Below are positions 1 through 7,893 of a stretch of DNA of 64,000 nt, piece after piece. Within the stretch, counting starts at the first letter, position 1. Every line of letters begins with the position of its first letter. The notes under the pieces are model-generated. The model had not been told where the DNA came from, did no database searches, and saw only the letters and a list, made by a program, of their open reading frames with translations. This DNA comes from Nocardioides_C sp963700955 (GTDB lineage Bacteria; Actinomycetota; Actinomycetes; Propionibacteriales; Nocardioidaceae). Location: positions 62,001 to 126,000 of the forward strand of contig CAVOZH010000004.1 in the NCBI GenBank assembly GCA_963700955.1, in the 5' to 3' direction. The position numbers and the translations under genes are program-made.

Positions 1-1
1 G

Positions 2-34
2 ACGTGCACCGACCCGTGGAGCTTCCGTCCCTGA
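2..34 (+). CDS. Nif3-like dinuclear metal centre protein, C-terminal end only
   Basis: Only the last ten codons and the TGA stop lie in the window; the frame reads TCTDPWSFRP. A terminal TDPW(S/T)-type ending is what I know from actinobacterial Nif3/YbgI-family proteins. The next gene downstream is the zinc-ribbon protein that normally follows Nif3 in mycobacteria and relatives, so family and position agree. The short length makes this a context call. The other two forward frames give no recognisable ending. Confidence 0.55.
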   Translation, partial: TCTDPWSFRP

Positions 35-94
35 GCGGACCGCCGGCCCTCGGCCACGATCTGTGACGCCTTCCCGAAGAGCCCGAGGAGCAGA

Positions 95-838
95 GTGAAA
101 GCCGACCCCTTCGCGCAGCTGAAGCTGTTGGACGTCCAGGAGCTGGACTCCCGGCAGGACCAGCTCCGGCACCGGCTGGCCACCTTGCCGCAGATCGCCG
201 AGCTCGAGGCACTGACCCGCCGGCGGCGCGAGATCGAGGACCGCGCCCGCGACGCACGCATCCTCGTCGACGACCTCACCCGCGAGCAGAAGCGGGCGGA
301 CGCCGACGTGGAGCAGGTCAAGGCCCGGCGCAAGCGCGACCAGGACCGCATGAACCAGGGGCTCATCTCCAACCCCAAGGACCTCGAGCGCATGCAGGGC
401 GAGCTCGTCTCGCTCGAGCGCCGGATCTCCGAGCTCGAGGACACCGAGCTCGAGGTGATGGAGAAGCTCGAGGAGGCCCAGAGCGAGCTCGACGCTCTCA
501 CCGCGCAGGTCGGTGAGCTCGACGAGAAGCTCGCGGCCGCGACAGCGGCACGTGACGAGGCGGCCGCGGAGATCGAGAAGCAGCTCACCGACGCGGTGGG
601 GGAGCGGAAGCAGACCGCCTCCGACATGCCCGAGGACCTGATGTCTCTCTACATGCGGCTGCGCGATCAGAAGGGCGGCGTCGGGGCTGCGGCGCTCCGC
701 GCCCGCAGCTGCGGCGGGTGCAGCCTGCAGCTCAACTCCTCCGAGCTCGCAGACATCGCCAAGACGCCGTCTGACGAGGTGCTGCGCTGCGAGGAGTGCA
801 ACCGGATCCTGGTCCGCACCTCGGAGTCCGGGATCTGA
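95..838 (+). CDS. Coiled-coil C4-type zinc-ribbon protein (CT398/Rv2229c-like)
   Basis: The product is 247 residues with no signal peptide or membrane segment, so it is cytoplasmic. Residues about 10-190 are rich in charged heptads and should form a long helical hairpin. The C-terminus carries a zinc ribbon with CGGC at 206-209 and CEEC at 232-235. The start is GTG with GAGGAG five bases upstream. The TGA overlaps the ATG of the RNase H gene as TGATG, so the two are translationally coupled. Proteins of this family are suspected to act as nucleic-acid or protein-complex adaptors, but no reaction is established; the linkage to Nif3 and RNase H is conserved in actinobacteria. Confidence 0.9.
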   Translation: MKADPFAQLKLLDVQELDSRQDQLRHRLATLPQIAELEALTRRRREIEDRARDARILVDDLTREQKRADADVEQVKARRKRDQDRMNQGLISNPKDLERMQGELVSLERRISELEDTELEVMEKLEEAQSELDALTAQVGELDEKLAAATAARDEAAAEIEKQLTDAVGERKQTASDMPEDLMSLYMRLRDQKGGVGAAALRARSCGGCSLQLNSSELADIAKTPSDEVLRCEECNRILVRTSESGI

Positions 839-1986
839 TGTCCGGGACTCCTCGCTCTGTCGTCATCGAGGCCGACGGGGGGTCTCGCGGCAACCCGGGC
901 CAGGCCGCATACGGAACTGTCCTGAAGGACGCGACCACCGGCGCCGTGATCGCCGAGCGTGCGGAGCACATCGGCCTCGCGACCAACAACGTCGCGGAGT
1001 ACCGCGGTCTGATCGCCGGCCTCGAGCTCTACAACGAGCACACGCCCGAGGCGGACCTCGAGGTGCGGATGGACTCCAGGCTCGTCATCGAGCAGATGTC
1101 GGGAAACTGGAAGATCAAGCACCCCGACATGCGCCCGCTGGCCACGGCAGCCAATCGGCTCGCGCCGTTCGGCACGACGTGGACGTGGATCCCGCGGGAG
1201 CAGAACAAGCACGCCGACGCCCTCTTGAACGAGGCGCTGGACACGGCATCGGGCAAGCCGTCGAAGCGCACCCGCGTCGCGGAGGTTCCGGTCGAGGAGC
1301 AGCCGGTCGCGGAGGCCCCGGCGGTCGGCTGGAGCAGGGACCTCGGCTCGCCCACGACGCTGGTCCTCGTGCGTCACGGCGCCACCGACCACACGACCGA
1401 GAAGCGGTTCAGCGGTCGCGGTGGCCACGACCCGCAGCTGAACGCCGATGGTCGCGCCCAGGTGCGTGCAGTGGCTGACTGGCTCGCACCGCTCGGCGAC
1501 GAGATCGACGTGGTGCTGACCTCACCGCTGCGTCGCACGCGCGAGACCGCCGACATCATCGCCGACCGCCTCGGGCACTCGGTCGAGGTGGAGGAGGGTC
1601 TCGCCGAGGCGGCCTTCGGCACATGGGAGGGGCTGACCTTCCACGAGGTGCAGCAGGCGTACCCCGACGACCTCGACGCCTGGCTCGGCGCTCTGGACGT
1701 GGCCCCCGGGGGGCACGGCGACTCGTTCCAGGAGATGGACCGGCGCGTACGTCGCACGCGTGACCGCATCCTCGGCGGCTACCCGGGCAAGGCCGTCCTC
1801 GCGGTCACCCACGTCACGCCGATCAAGCTGCTCGTGCGCATGGCCCTCGGGGCGCCCCTCGACGCGGTGTACAAGATGGAGCTCGCCCCTGCGTCGGTCA
1901 CGGTGGTCTCGTGGTTCGAGGACGGTACGGCGTCGCTGCGGATGTTCAACGCCCGGCCGTTGGAGTCGGCCTTCATCGGCCGCTGA
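838..1986 (+). CDS. Bifunctional RNase HI / histidine phosphatase (acid phosphatase)
   Basis: This is a 382-residue two-domain protein. Residues about 6-135 are RNase H type I: the first catalytic Asp is D13 in EADGGSRGNPG, followed by the Glu of NNVAEYRG and the Asp of VRMDSRL; it cleaves RNA in RNA-DNA hybrids. Residues about 172-375 are a phosphoglycerate-mutase-like histidine phosphatase with the LVRHG motif around 176-180. In mycobacteria the fused phosphatase domain has alpha-ribazole/acid phosphatase activity, so a role in the last steps of cobamide synthesis is possible; cob genes lie far away at 59.6-64 kb. Start chosen at the ATG overlapping the previous stop; an upstream in-frame ATG at 796 would lie inside the previous gene. 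Confidence 0.93.
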   Translation: MSGTPRSVVIEADGGSRGNPGQAAYGTVLKDATTGAVIAERAEHIGLATNNVAEYRGLIAGLELYNEHTPEADLEVRMDSRLVIEQMSGNWKIKHPDMRPLATAANRLAPFGTTWTWIPREQNKHADALLNEALDTASGKPSKRTRVAEVPVEEQPVAEAPAVGWSRDLGSPTTLVLVRHGATDHTTEKRFSGRGGHDPQLNADGRAQVRAVADWLAPLGDEIDVVLTSPLRRTRETADIIADRLGHSVEVEEGLAEAAFGTWEGLTFHEVQQAYPDDLDAWLGALDVAPGGHGDSFQEMDRRVRRTRDRILGGYPGKAVLAVTHVTPIKLLVRMALGAPLDAVYKMELAPASVTVVSWFEDGTASLRMFNARPLESAFIGR

Positions 1987-2040
1987 GCTCGGCCGGCAAC
2001 TGGCTAGCATGGATGGGTCCCCGGATCCCGGAGAGCCGCC

Positions 2041-2244
2041 ATGCAGAAGCAGAAGCCGCGTCTCGAGCCGCGAATCGTCTTCGCCCTGGTGCTGATGGCG
2101 ATCCCGGTCCTGTACCTCGTCACCCACGTGATCCTGGTCCGTTCAGGACACGACTGCGGCGAGCCGAACCCCTCGCAGGTCGGCGGGGTCGCGCAGATGT
2201 TCGTCCCCGGCGAGGCATGCACTCCGGCGCCTGCCGGGCGGTGA
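2041..2244 (+). CDS. Small single-pass membrane protein, unknown function
   Basis: The product is 67 residues: a basic N-terminus (MQKQKPRLEPR), one hydrophobic segment at about residues 13-32, then a short outer tail with two cysteines (HDCGE and EACTP) that could pair outside the membrane. A GGAGAG ribosome site lies six bases before the ATG. It sits 54 bases after the RNase H/phosphatase gene in the same direction and ends three bases before the convergent yaaA. I do not recognise a family; the clean ribosome site and hydrophobic profile support a real gene. Confidence 0.65.
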   Translation: MQKQKPRLEPRIVFALVLMAIPVLYLVTHVILVRSGHDCGEPNPSQVGGVAQMFVPGEACTPAPAGR

Positions 2245-2247
2245 GGC

Positions 2248-3057
2248 TCAGAGCTCGGTGACGACGATGTCGAGCCGTGTCCCGTGAAGACCGTGCTCAC
2301 CGACCTCGACGGCCCAGCCGAGGTCTCGCAGCTGCTCGGCGAACCGTGCCGGGGATGTGGGGTTGCCGCCGTCCACGAGGAGTGAGCGCACGAGGCGGCC
2401 CTTCGTGGCCTTGTTGAAGTGCGAGACGACCTTGCGCTTGCCACCGACCTCATGCAGCACCCGGGCGGTCACCACGCGACGGGAAGTCTCCGCGTCGGGG
2501 CGCCAGAACGAGGCGTACGTCGACGAGCGGAGATCCACGACGAGCCCCCTGCCGGCGGCCTCGTGAACCGCGGTGTCGAGCCGGGCGCTCCAGTACGTCG
2601 ACACCTGACCGATCCCGGGCAGGGACACCGACCCCGACAGCCGGTAGGCCGGGATCCGGTCTGCGGGACGCAGCAGGCCGAACAGCCCGGAGCTGATCGC
2701 CACCCGGCTCGTCGCGCGGCGCCTTGCGGCGGCGTCCATGGACGCGAGGTCGAGCGCCTCGTAGAGGACTCCGGAGTAGACCTGGTCGGCCCGCCCGGTG
2801 GGTGCTTCCCGGAGCGCGGCGTTGCGAGCCACCTCGTCGGCCTGGGTCTTGCCGAGACCCAGCACCTCTGCGGCCTTGGTCGCGTCGCCCATGTCGTCCG
2901 CCCTGCCCGTCGTACACAGGGAGACGAGGGCGTCGAGCATCTCGGCCCTCGCGTCGGTCAACGAGGCGAAGCTCAGCGCGCCGAGGTCGAGCGGCTTGCC
3001 GCGGCGGGGAGCGGTCTTCCCCTCGGACGGTGGAAGCAGGATCAGCACGGGCGCCAC
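2248..3057 (-). CDS. yaaA: YaaA family peroxide-stress / DNA-binding protein (UPF0246)
   Basis: The 269-residue product opens with LILLPPSEGKT, the conserved N-terminal signature of the YaaA family, and keeps the usual length (about 255-270). E. coli YaaA lowers intracellular free iron and protects DNA during hydrogen peroxide stress; the same role here is inferred from family only. The start is GTG; a second GTG three codons in (before LILL) is an alternative. The gene is convergent with the small membrane gene and divergent from the RNB ribonuclease, with 44 bases between the starts. Confidence 0.92.
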   Translation of the reverse strand: MAPVLILLPPSEGKTAPRRGKPLDLGALSFASLTDARAEMLDALVSLCTTGRADDMGDATKAAEVLGLGKTQADEVARNAALREAPTGRADQVYSGVLYEALDLASMDAAARRRATSRVAISSGLFGLLRPADRIPAYRLSGSVSLPGIGQVSTYWSARLDTAVHEAAGRGLVVDLRSSTYASFWRPDAETSRRVVTARVLHEVGGKRKVVSHFNKATKGRLVRSLLVDGGNPTSPARFAEQLRDLGWAVEVGEHGLHGTRLDIVVTEL

Positions 3058-3101
3058 CCTATGCTGATCAGGGTCAGCCCCGAGTGCGAGGAGTGACCCA
3101 C

Positions 3102-4535
3102 GTGACGAGACAGGTCGTACACGTCCACCATGCCGACGGCAGCGAGCTGCGCAAGGGGGTCGAAGCGGTCCAGGCGGAGATGGGCGTCACCCCGGAGTTC
3201 CCGGCGGAGGTGGAGGCGGCGGCCGCGAAGGCCGCTCGCAACCCGCGGCTCCCCGACCTCGACCGCACCGACATCCCGTTCGTGACCATCGACCCGTCGT
3301 CGGCTCTCGACCTCGACCAGGCGATGCACCTCGAACGCGACGGCGACGGCTACGTGGTGCACTATGCGATCGCCGACGTGGGCGCCTTCGTCATGCCGGG
3401 CGACCCGGTCGACCTCGAGGCGAACCGGCGCGGCGAGACGCTCTACGGCGCAGACTCGAAGATCCCGCTGCACCCCAAGGTGCTCTCCGAGGACGCGGCG
3501 TCGCTGCTGGCCGACCGGGTGCGTCCGGCGTTGCTGTGGAGGATCAAGGTCGACTCGGCGGGGGAGGGCACGGACGCCACCGTGGAGAGGGCGATGGTCC
3601 GTAGCCGGGCGAAGCTCGACTACGAGAGCGTGCAGAGGCAGATCGACGCGGGTACGGCCGACGACATGTTCACGCTGCTGCGTGAGGTCGGCGAGCTGCG
3701 TCGGCACCGGGAGGCCGAGCGCGGGGGAGTGTCGCTGCCGCTGCCGGACCAGGAGATCGACATCGACGGCGACCGGTGGTCCCTGGAGTTCCGGGGCAGG
3801 CACCCGGTGGAGGAGTGGAACGCCCAGATCTCGCTGCTCACCGGTATGGCGGCGGCCGACCAGATGATCTACGCGCGGGTGGGCCTTCTGCGGACGCTGC
3901 CTCCGGCGGACTCACGCGACGTGCAGCGGCTGCACCGTACGGCGAGGGCGCTCGGCATCGAGTGGCCGGCCGAGCAGCTCTACCCTGACTTCGTCCGGTC
4001 GCTCGTCCCGACCAAGCCCGAGCACGCCGCCATGGTGCTGGCCTGCACGCGGTTGCTCCGCGGCTCGGGGTACGTCGGCTTCAACGGCGCGGTGCCGGAG
4101 CAGGCGGAACACTCGGGGCTGGCGTCGGAGTACGCCCACGTCACCGCCCCGTTGCGCAGGCTGGTGGACCGCTACGCCCTGGAGATCTGCGTCGCGCTCT
4201 GCGCCGGCACGGAGGTGCCGCAGTGGGTCCTGGACAAGCTCGACGAGCTGCCGACGACCATGCGGGCCTCCGACCAGCGGGCGAACCAGTACCAGAACGC
4301 GATCCTGAACCTCGTCGAGGCCGGAGTGCTGCGCGACGCGGTCGGCGAGACCTTCGACGGCGTGGTCGTCGCAGTGGACTCCGACGACCCCCGCCGGGGT
4401 GACGTCGTCGTGCAGCAGCCTGCCATCGAAGCCGCGGTCACGAGCACACACGAGCTCCCGCTGGGGGCGAACGTCACCGTGCGGCTCGCCCAAGCGGACC
4501 CGGCGACGCGTGCCGTGCGGTTCGAGCTCGTCTGA
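3102..4535 (+). CDS. RNB-domain ribonuclease (short actinobacterial RNase II/R-like)
   Basis: The 477-residue protein is an almost bare RNB catalytic domain: 3'-to-5' processive RNA hydrolysis is expected. The active-site run is TIDPSSALDLDQA, matching the RNase II pattern of four aspartates except that the fourth is Gln. It lacks the N-terminal cold-shock domains of RNase II/R; the last about 60 residues (DGVVVAVDS to the end) could be a small beta-barrel in place of the S1 domain. The start is GTG with GAGGAG nine bases upstream; a GTG three codons earlier would have no spacing from that site. It ends 15 bases before rnpB, so two RNA-processing genes sit side by side. Confidence 0.9.
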   Translation: MTRQVVHVHHADGSELRKGVEAVQAEMGVTPEFPAEVEAAAAKAARNPRLPDLDRTDIPFVTIDPSSALDLDQAMHLERDGDGYVVHYAIADVGAFVMPGDPVDLEANRRGETLYGADSKIPLHPKVLSEDAASLLADRVRPALLWRIKVDSAGEGTDATVERAMVRSRAKLDYESVQRQIDAGTADDMFTLLREVGELRRHREAERGGVSLPLPDQEIDIDGDRWSLEFRGRHPVEEWNAQISLLTGMAAADQMIYARVGLLRTLPPADSRDVQRLHRTARALGIEWPAEQLYPDFVRSLVPTKPEHAAMVLACTRLLRGSGYVGFNGAVPEQAEHSGLASEYAHVTAPLRRLVDRYALEICVALCAGTEVPQWVLDKLDELPTTMRASDQRANQYQNAILNLVEAGVLRDAVGETFDGVVVAVDSDDPRRGDVVVQQPAIEAAVTSTHELPLGANVTVRLAQADPATRAVRFELV

Positions 4536-4550
4536 CGGCTATCCTTGACC

Positions 4551-4960
4551 CGGATGAGCCGGCCGGGCGACCGCGAGGAGCACGCTTCTCGAGGAAGGTC
4601 CGGGCTCCACAGGGCGAGGTGGTGGGCAACACCCACCCGGGGTGACCCGCGGGACAGTGCCACAGAAAGCAGACCGCCGTTCGCGCCTCCGGGCGCAAGC
4701 GGTAAGGGTGAAACGGTGGTGTAAGAGACCACCAGCGTGCCGGGTGACCGGGACGGCTAGGTAAACCCCACCTGGAGCAAGGTCAAGAGACGGGGGCGGC
4801 CGCAAGGCCACCTCCCGCGCGGACGATCGAGGGCTGCCCGCCCGAGTCCGCGGGTAGACCGCACGAGGCTGTCGGCAACGGCAGCCCTAGATGGATGGTC
4901 GCCGATCGTGCATCGCGAGGTGCACGGGAACAGAACCCGGCCTACAGGCCGGCTCATCCT
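4551..4960 (+). ncRNA. rnpB: RNase P RNA (class A)
   Basis: The catalytic RNA that matures the 5' ends of tRNAs. P1 pairs 4553-4564 (GATGAGCCGGCC) perfectly with 4947-4958 (GGCCGGCTCATC). Conserved blocks are present in the expected order: GAGGAAGGTCCGGGCTCCAC, ACAGTGCCACAGAAA, GGGTGAAACGGTG, TAAACCCC, and near the 3' end ACAGAACCCGG with the CCTACAGG loop. The length of about 410 nt is usual for actinobacteria. The ends are set by P1 and are approximate by a few bases. Pyrimidine-rich bases after 4958 may mark the 3' end. Confidence 0.98.
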
Positions 4961-5101
4961 TTCCCTGGCCGGGCGGGTATCCCGTCAGATCGACGTCGAG
5001 GCATGGGACCAGCGCGGCGCCGGCGTGGCGCGACGCTGGTCACAGGGAATGGCGCAGTGCACGATGGCGTTGCACCCCCCGGTACAGCGAAGGAGTGAGA
5101 G

Positions 5102-5518
5102 ATGACGTTCGAGACGCCTGGCCGAGTCAACCACCCCGCTGACGTGTACCACCGCGCGTGGGAGCTGCTTCAGGACAGGTCTCCGAAGCAGGCGATCGAG
5201 ATCCTCGAGCCGGCGATCGAGACCGAGCCGGGCTCGACGAGCCTCCGCACGCTCAGGGCGTGGGCCTACTTCCAGAGTGCCCAGCTCGCCAAGGCCGAGA
5301 CCGAGCTGGCCGTGCTCGTCGAGGAGTGCCCCACGGACGTGTGGGCCCGCTTCGCCCTCGGCCGCGTGCTCGAGCGGCAGTCGCGCTACTCCGACGCGCT
5401 CCCACACCTGCGTCTCGCGGCCGTCATGTCCGGTGACCCCGAGCACGAGGCAGGGGTGCTCCGCGTCGAGCGGCGGATGGCCGAGTCCGGCGGTTCGTCG
5501 TACGACGATCTGCGCTGA
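5102..5518 (+). CDS. Tetratricopeptide-repeat protein
   Basis: The 138-residue cytoplasmic protein is built from about three TPR helices pairs: residues 10-43 (VYHRAWELLQDRSPKQAIEI), 44-77 (STSLRTLRAWAYFQSAQLAK) and 78-112 (VWARFALGRVLERQSRYSDA). Such repeats bind other proteins; the partner is unknown. GAAGGAG lies six bases before the ATG. The gene begins 141 bases after rnpB and ends three bases before the stop of map on the other strand. Similar small TPR proteins beside rnpB/map are common in Nocardioides-type genomes. Confidence 0.85.
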   Translation: MTFETPGRVNHPADVYHRAWELLQDRSPKQAIEILEPAIETEPGSTSLRTLRAWAYFQSAQLAKAETELAVLVEECPTDVWARFALGRVLERQSRYSDALPHLRLAAVMSGDPEHEAGVLRVERRMAESGGSSYDDLR

Positions 5519-5521
5519 CGC

Positions 5522-6370
5522 TCAGGGCAGGGTCAGGATCTCCGCACCGTCGTCGGTGACGAGCAGCGTGTGCTCGAACTGCGCGCTGGGCCGCTTGTCC
5601 TTGGTCACCACGGTCCAGTTGTCGGCCCACATGTCCCACTCGTAGGTCCCCAGGCAGAGCATCGGCTCGATCGTGAAGGTCATCCCCTTCTCGATCACGG
5701 TGTCGTAGTACGACTCGTCGTAGTGGGGGATGATCAGGCCCGAGTGGAACGCCGTGCCGATGCCGTGCCCCGTGAAGTCACGGACCACGCCGTACCCGAA
5801 CCGCTTGGCGTAGGACTCGATCACGCGCCCGATCACGTTGACCTGCCGACCTGGCTTGACCGACTTGATCGCCCGGCGCAGCGCCTCCTCGGTGCGCTCC
5901 ACGAGCAGGCGCGTCTCCTCGTCGACCTCACCTGCCAGGAAGGTGGCGTTCGTGTCGCCGTGCACGCCCCCGATGAAGGCGGTGATGTCGATGTTGACGA
6001 TGTCGCCGTCCTCGATCACCCGGCTGTCGGGGATGCCGTGGCAGATCACCTCGTTGACGCTGGTGCACAGCGACTTGGGGAAGCTGCGGTAGCCCAGCGT
6101 GGACGGGTAGGCGCCGTTGTCGCACAGGAACTCGTGACCGATCCGGTCCAGCTCGTCGGTCGTGCGGCCGGGCTCGACGTGCTTCCCGACCAGCTGAAGC
6201 GCCTGGGCCGCGAGCCGACCGGCGATCCGCATCCGCTCGACGGTCTCCTCGTCCTTGACCTCCGAACCCGTGAAGGGCGTCGGGGCCTCCTTGTCGACGT
6301 ACTCCGGCCGCGGGATGTGGGCTGGGACGGGACGGCGGGGCGAGATCGTCGCGGGTGCAATGGCATTCAC
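5522..6370 (-). CDS. map: Methionine aminopeptidase, type Ic
   Basis: This 282-residue enzyme removes the initiator Met from nascent proteins. All five metal ligands are in place: the Asp pair of DIVNIDITAFIGGVHGDTN, His of FTGHGIG, Glu of FTIEPM and Glu of EHTLLV. About 40 N-terminal residues with a PxxP-rich segment (ISPRRPVPAHIPRP) are the ribosome-binding extension typical of actinobacterial MapB. I chose the GTG at 6370 because it gives the family length and because a -10-like TACACT stands exactly 7 bases before it, with no ribosome site, which suggests a leaderless mRNA. Longer in-frame extensions run into the opposite gene. Confidence 0.96.
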   Translation of the reverse strand: MNAIAPATISPRRPVPAHIPRPEYVDKEAPTPFTGSEVKDEETVERMRIAGRLAAQALQLVGKHVEPGRTTDELDRIGHEFLCDNGAYPSTLGYRSFPKSLCTSVNEVICHGIPDSRVIEDGDIVNIDITAFIGGVHGDTNATFLAGEVDEETRLLVERTEEALRRAIKSVKPGRQVNVIGRVIESYAKRFGYGVVRDFTGHGIGTAFHSGLIIPHYDESYYDTVIEKGMTFTIEPMLCLGTYEWDMWADNWTVVTKDKRPSAQFEHTLLVTDDGAEILTLP

Positions 6371-6377
6371 GCCGTCG

Positions 6378-6383
6378 AGTGTA
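6378..6383 (-). promoter_or_regulatory. -10 element of a leaderless map promoter
   Basis: TACACT on the minus strand, followed by 7 bases (CGACGGC) and the GTG start of map. No purine-rich ribosome site is present between them. The same spacing recurs before five other genes in this window. A -35 is not evident. Confidence 0.5.
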
Positions 6384-6416
6384 GTTTCTGACCTACGACG
6401 AGGAGAGGAGCGGCAT

Positions 6417-6602
6417 ATGGCGCAGTACTGGTTCTGCCTCACGCACCACCGGGTGGAGGGCGAGGAGGGCTGCAAGAACGCCGATCGGCTGGGCCCCTAC
6501 TCGAGCGAGACGGAGGCGGCTCGGGCTCTGGACAAGGTGGCCGAGCGCAACGAGGACTGGGACAACGACCCCGCTTGGAACGACAACGACCTCGAGGACT
6601 GA
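6417..6602 (+). CDS. Small acidic conserved actinobacterial protein
   Basis: The product has 61 residues and is strongly acidic at the C-terminus (NEDWDNDPAWNDNDLED). It contains a WFCLTHHRVE... opening and a DRLGPYSSETEAARAL segment that recurs in small actinobacterial proteins encoded next to map; some are loosely labelled SPOR-like. No function is known. The start is the ATG six bases after AGGAGAGGAG; longer in-frame starts would overlap map's start and are not needed. It is divergent from map and probably shares its upstream region. Confidence 0.75.
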   Translation: MAQYWFCLTHHRVEGEEGCKNADRLGPYSSETEAARALDKVAERNEDWDNDPAWNDNDLED

Positions 6603-6658
6603 CGTCTTCGGGCGGTTTCTGGGCGGCTTTGTCCAGTGCTGCTGACCGCCCACGTGAC

Positions 6659-6703
6659 TGAGGGGAAGATGCCCGGCCTCCACTGCCGGACATCTTCCCC
6701 TCA
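6659..6703. terminator. Bidirectional hairpin terminator
   Basis: A 19-base stem (6659-6677 with 6685-6703, one mismatch) and a 7-base loop lie between two convergent genes, the small acidic protein and the H1-like protein. No long T tract follows, as is common in high-GC actinobacteria. Confidence 0.8.
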
Positions 6704-6721
6704 ACGCTCGAGATCCGAGGC

Positions 6722-7348
6722 TCAGGCCTTCTTGGCGGTCTTCTTGGCCGGGGTCTTCTTGACCGTTGCGCCGGCCTTCCTGGCTGGGGCCTTCTTGGCC
6801 GCCGACGTCGCCGTGGAAGTCTTCTTCGCCGTGGACTTCGCGGCCGACTTCGCTGCCGGGGCCTTCTTGGCCGGGGCCTTCTTCGAGGTCGACTTGGTCG
6901 CCGGTGTCTTCTTCGCGACGCTCTTCTTCGTCGCCGTCGAGGCCGTCCTGGTGGCGGGGGTCCTCTTCGCGGTCGTGCTGAGCTTCTTGGCCGGTGCCTT
7001 CGCGGTGACCTTCTTGGCGGTGCGCTTGGGGGCTGTGGCCTTGGCTGCCGGTGCCTTCTTCGCCGTCGTGCCGACCTTCTTCGCGGCCGGCTTCGCCGTT
7101 GCTGTCTTCTTCGTCGCCGGCGCCTTCTTGCCGGTGGTCTTGCTCGCGGGTGCCTTCTTCGCGGTGGTCTTGGCTGCGCCCGTTGCCGTCTTGGCCATCT
7201 TGGCGGTTGCCCTCTTCGCGGTTGTCTTAGCGGCGCCGACTGCCTTGCCCGCGGACGACGTCGGAGCGCTCTTCGCCGGTGTGGCCTTCCTGGTCCGCGC
7301 CTTGTTCGCGCTCGAGGTCTTGGCCGATGACTTCTGTGCTGCAGGCAC
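6722..7348 (-). CDS. Lysine/alanine-rich histone H1-like nucleoid protein
   Basis: The 208-residue protein is almost entirely Lys, Ala, Thr, Pro and Ser, with more than twenty repeats of the type (A)KKAPA, AKKTPA or TAKKT and no globular HU domain. It resembles the basic tail of mycobacterial HupB and the H1-like HctB/BpH proteins, so it likely coats DNA or RNA through charge. I chose GTG at 7348 because AGGAGG stands five bases upstream; longer readings start inside unrelated sequence. Repeat number in such genes changes easily between strains. The opposite strand shows long Arg- or Phe/Val-rich readings caused only by codon bias. Confidence 0.85.
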   Translation of the reverse strand: MPAAQKSSAKTSSANKARTRKATPAKSAPTSSAGKAVGAAKTTAKRATAKMAKTATGAAKTTAKKAPASKTTGKKAPATKKTATAKPAAKKVGTTAKKAPAAKATAPKRTAKKVTAKAPAKKLSTTAKRTPATRTASTATKKSVAKKTPATKSTSKKAPAKKAPAAKSAAKSTAKKTSTATSAAKKAPARKAGATVKKTPAKKTAKKA

Positions 7349-7597
7349 GTGTGCCTCCTGGTCGGTGATCGTCCGGCAGAGCCGGCGTTCGCTGTCGCGG
7401 ACGGCCGGTCCGGTCGCCCCCGCATATGATCTTGGCAACATTGCGCCTGCAGGTAAACGAAATCGGCAAAGTGGCGGCGCGTGTCGGGTTGTGCCGAAGT
7501 GCCGGTTCGATGTAGGCGTCGAGCTCCTGAAGCGGTGAATCTCCTGTGTGCAAAGGGGATTCGCCGCCCACGACATCAATGAAGCAGGATCAACGAC

Positions 7598-7837
7598 ATG
7601 AAGATGAACCTTCGCCAGTCAGGACCGTTCATCGGCATGGCGGGGATGGCGACGACGCTCTTCCTCTATGTGTACTCGGCGATCGTGGTGCGAGACGGCC
7701 TGACTCTCGTCGTGCTCCCGCTGGTCTGGCTGGTGCTCTTCGCCCTGGCTGTTGCCTGGTTCACGACGCACCCGTACCGAGTGCTGGCCCTGCCGGTCCT
7801 GGCTGCCGTCGTGTGGTTCGCGGCGATGCTCAGCTGA
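7598..7837 (+). CDS. Small three-helix membrane protein, unknown function
   Basis: The 79-residue product is mostly hydrophobic, with three likely membrane segments (about residues 11-30, 34-53, 58-77) separated by short charged turns (VVRDG and TTHPYR). A weak AGGA lies eight bases before the ATG. The 249 bases between this start and that of the H1-like gene are lower in GC (AGGTAAACGAAATCGGCAAA) and probably hold both divergent promoters. No family recognised. Confidence 0.7.
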   Translation: MKMNLRQSGPFIGMAGMATTLFLYVYSAIVVRDGLTLVVLPLVWLVLFALAVAWFTTHPYRVLALPVLAAVVWFAAMLS

Positions 7838-7840
7838 CGG

Positions 7841-7890
7841 CGACGCCGCGCCGGTGACACGCCTGCGGACGTGTCACCGGCGCGGCGTCG
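7841..7890. terminator. Bidirectional hairpin terminator
   Basis: A perfect 21-base stem (7841-7861 with 7870-7890) and an 8-base loop sit between the convergent membrane gene and panB, starting four bases after the stop of the former. Confidence 0.88.
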
Positions 7891-7893
7891 GGC

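Noticed and set aside
6439..7538. Arg-rich and Phe/Val-rich readings across the H1-like gene
   Set aside because: Mirror images of the AAG/GCC repeats in other frames.
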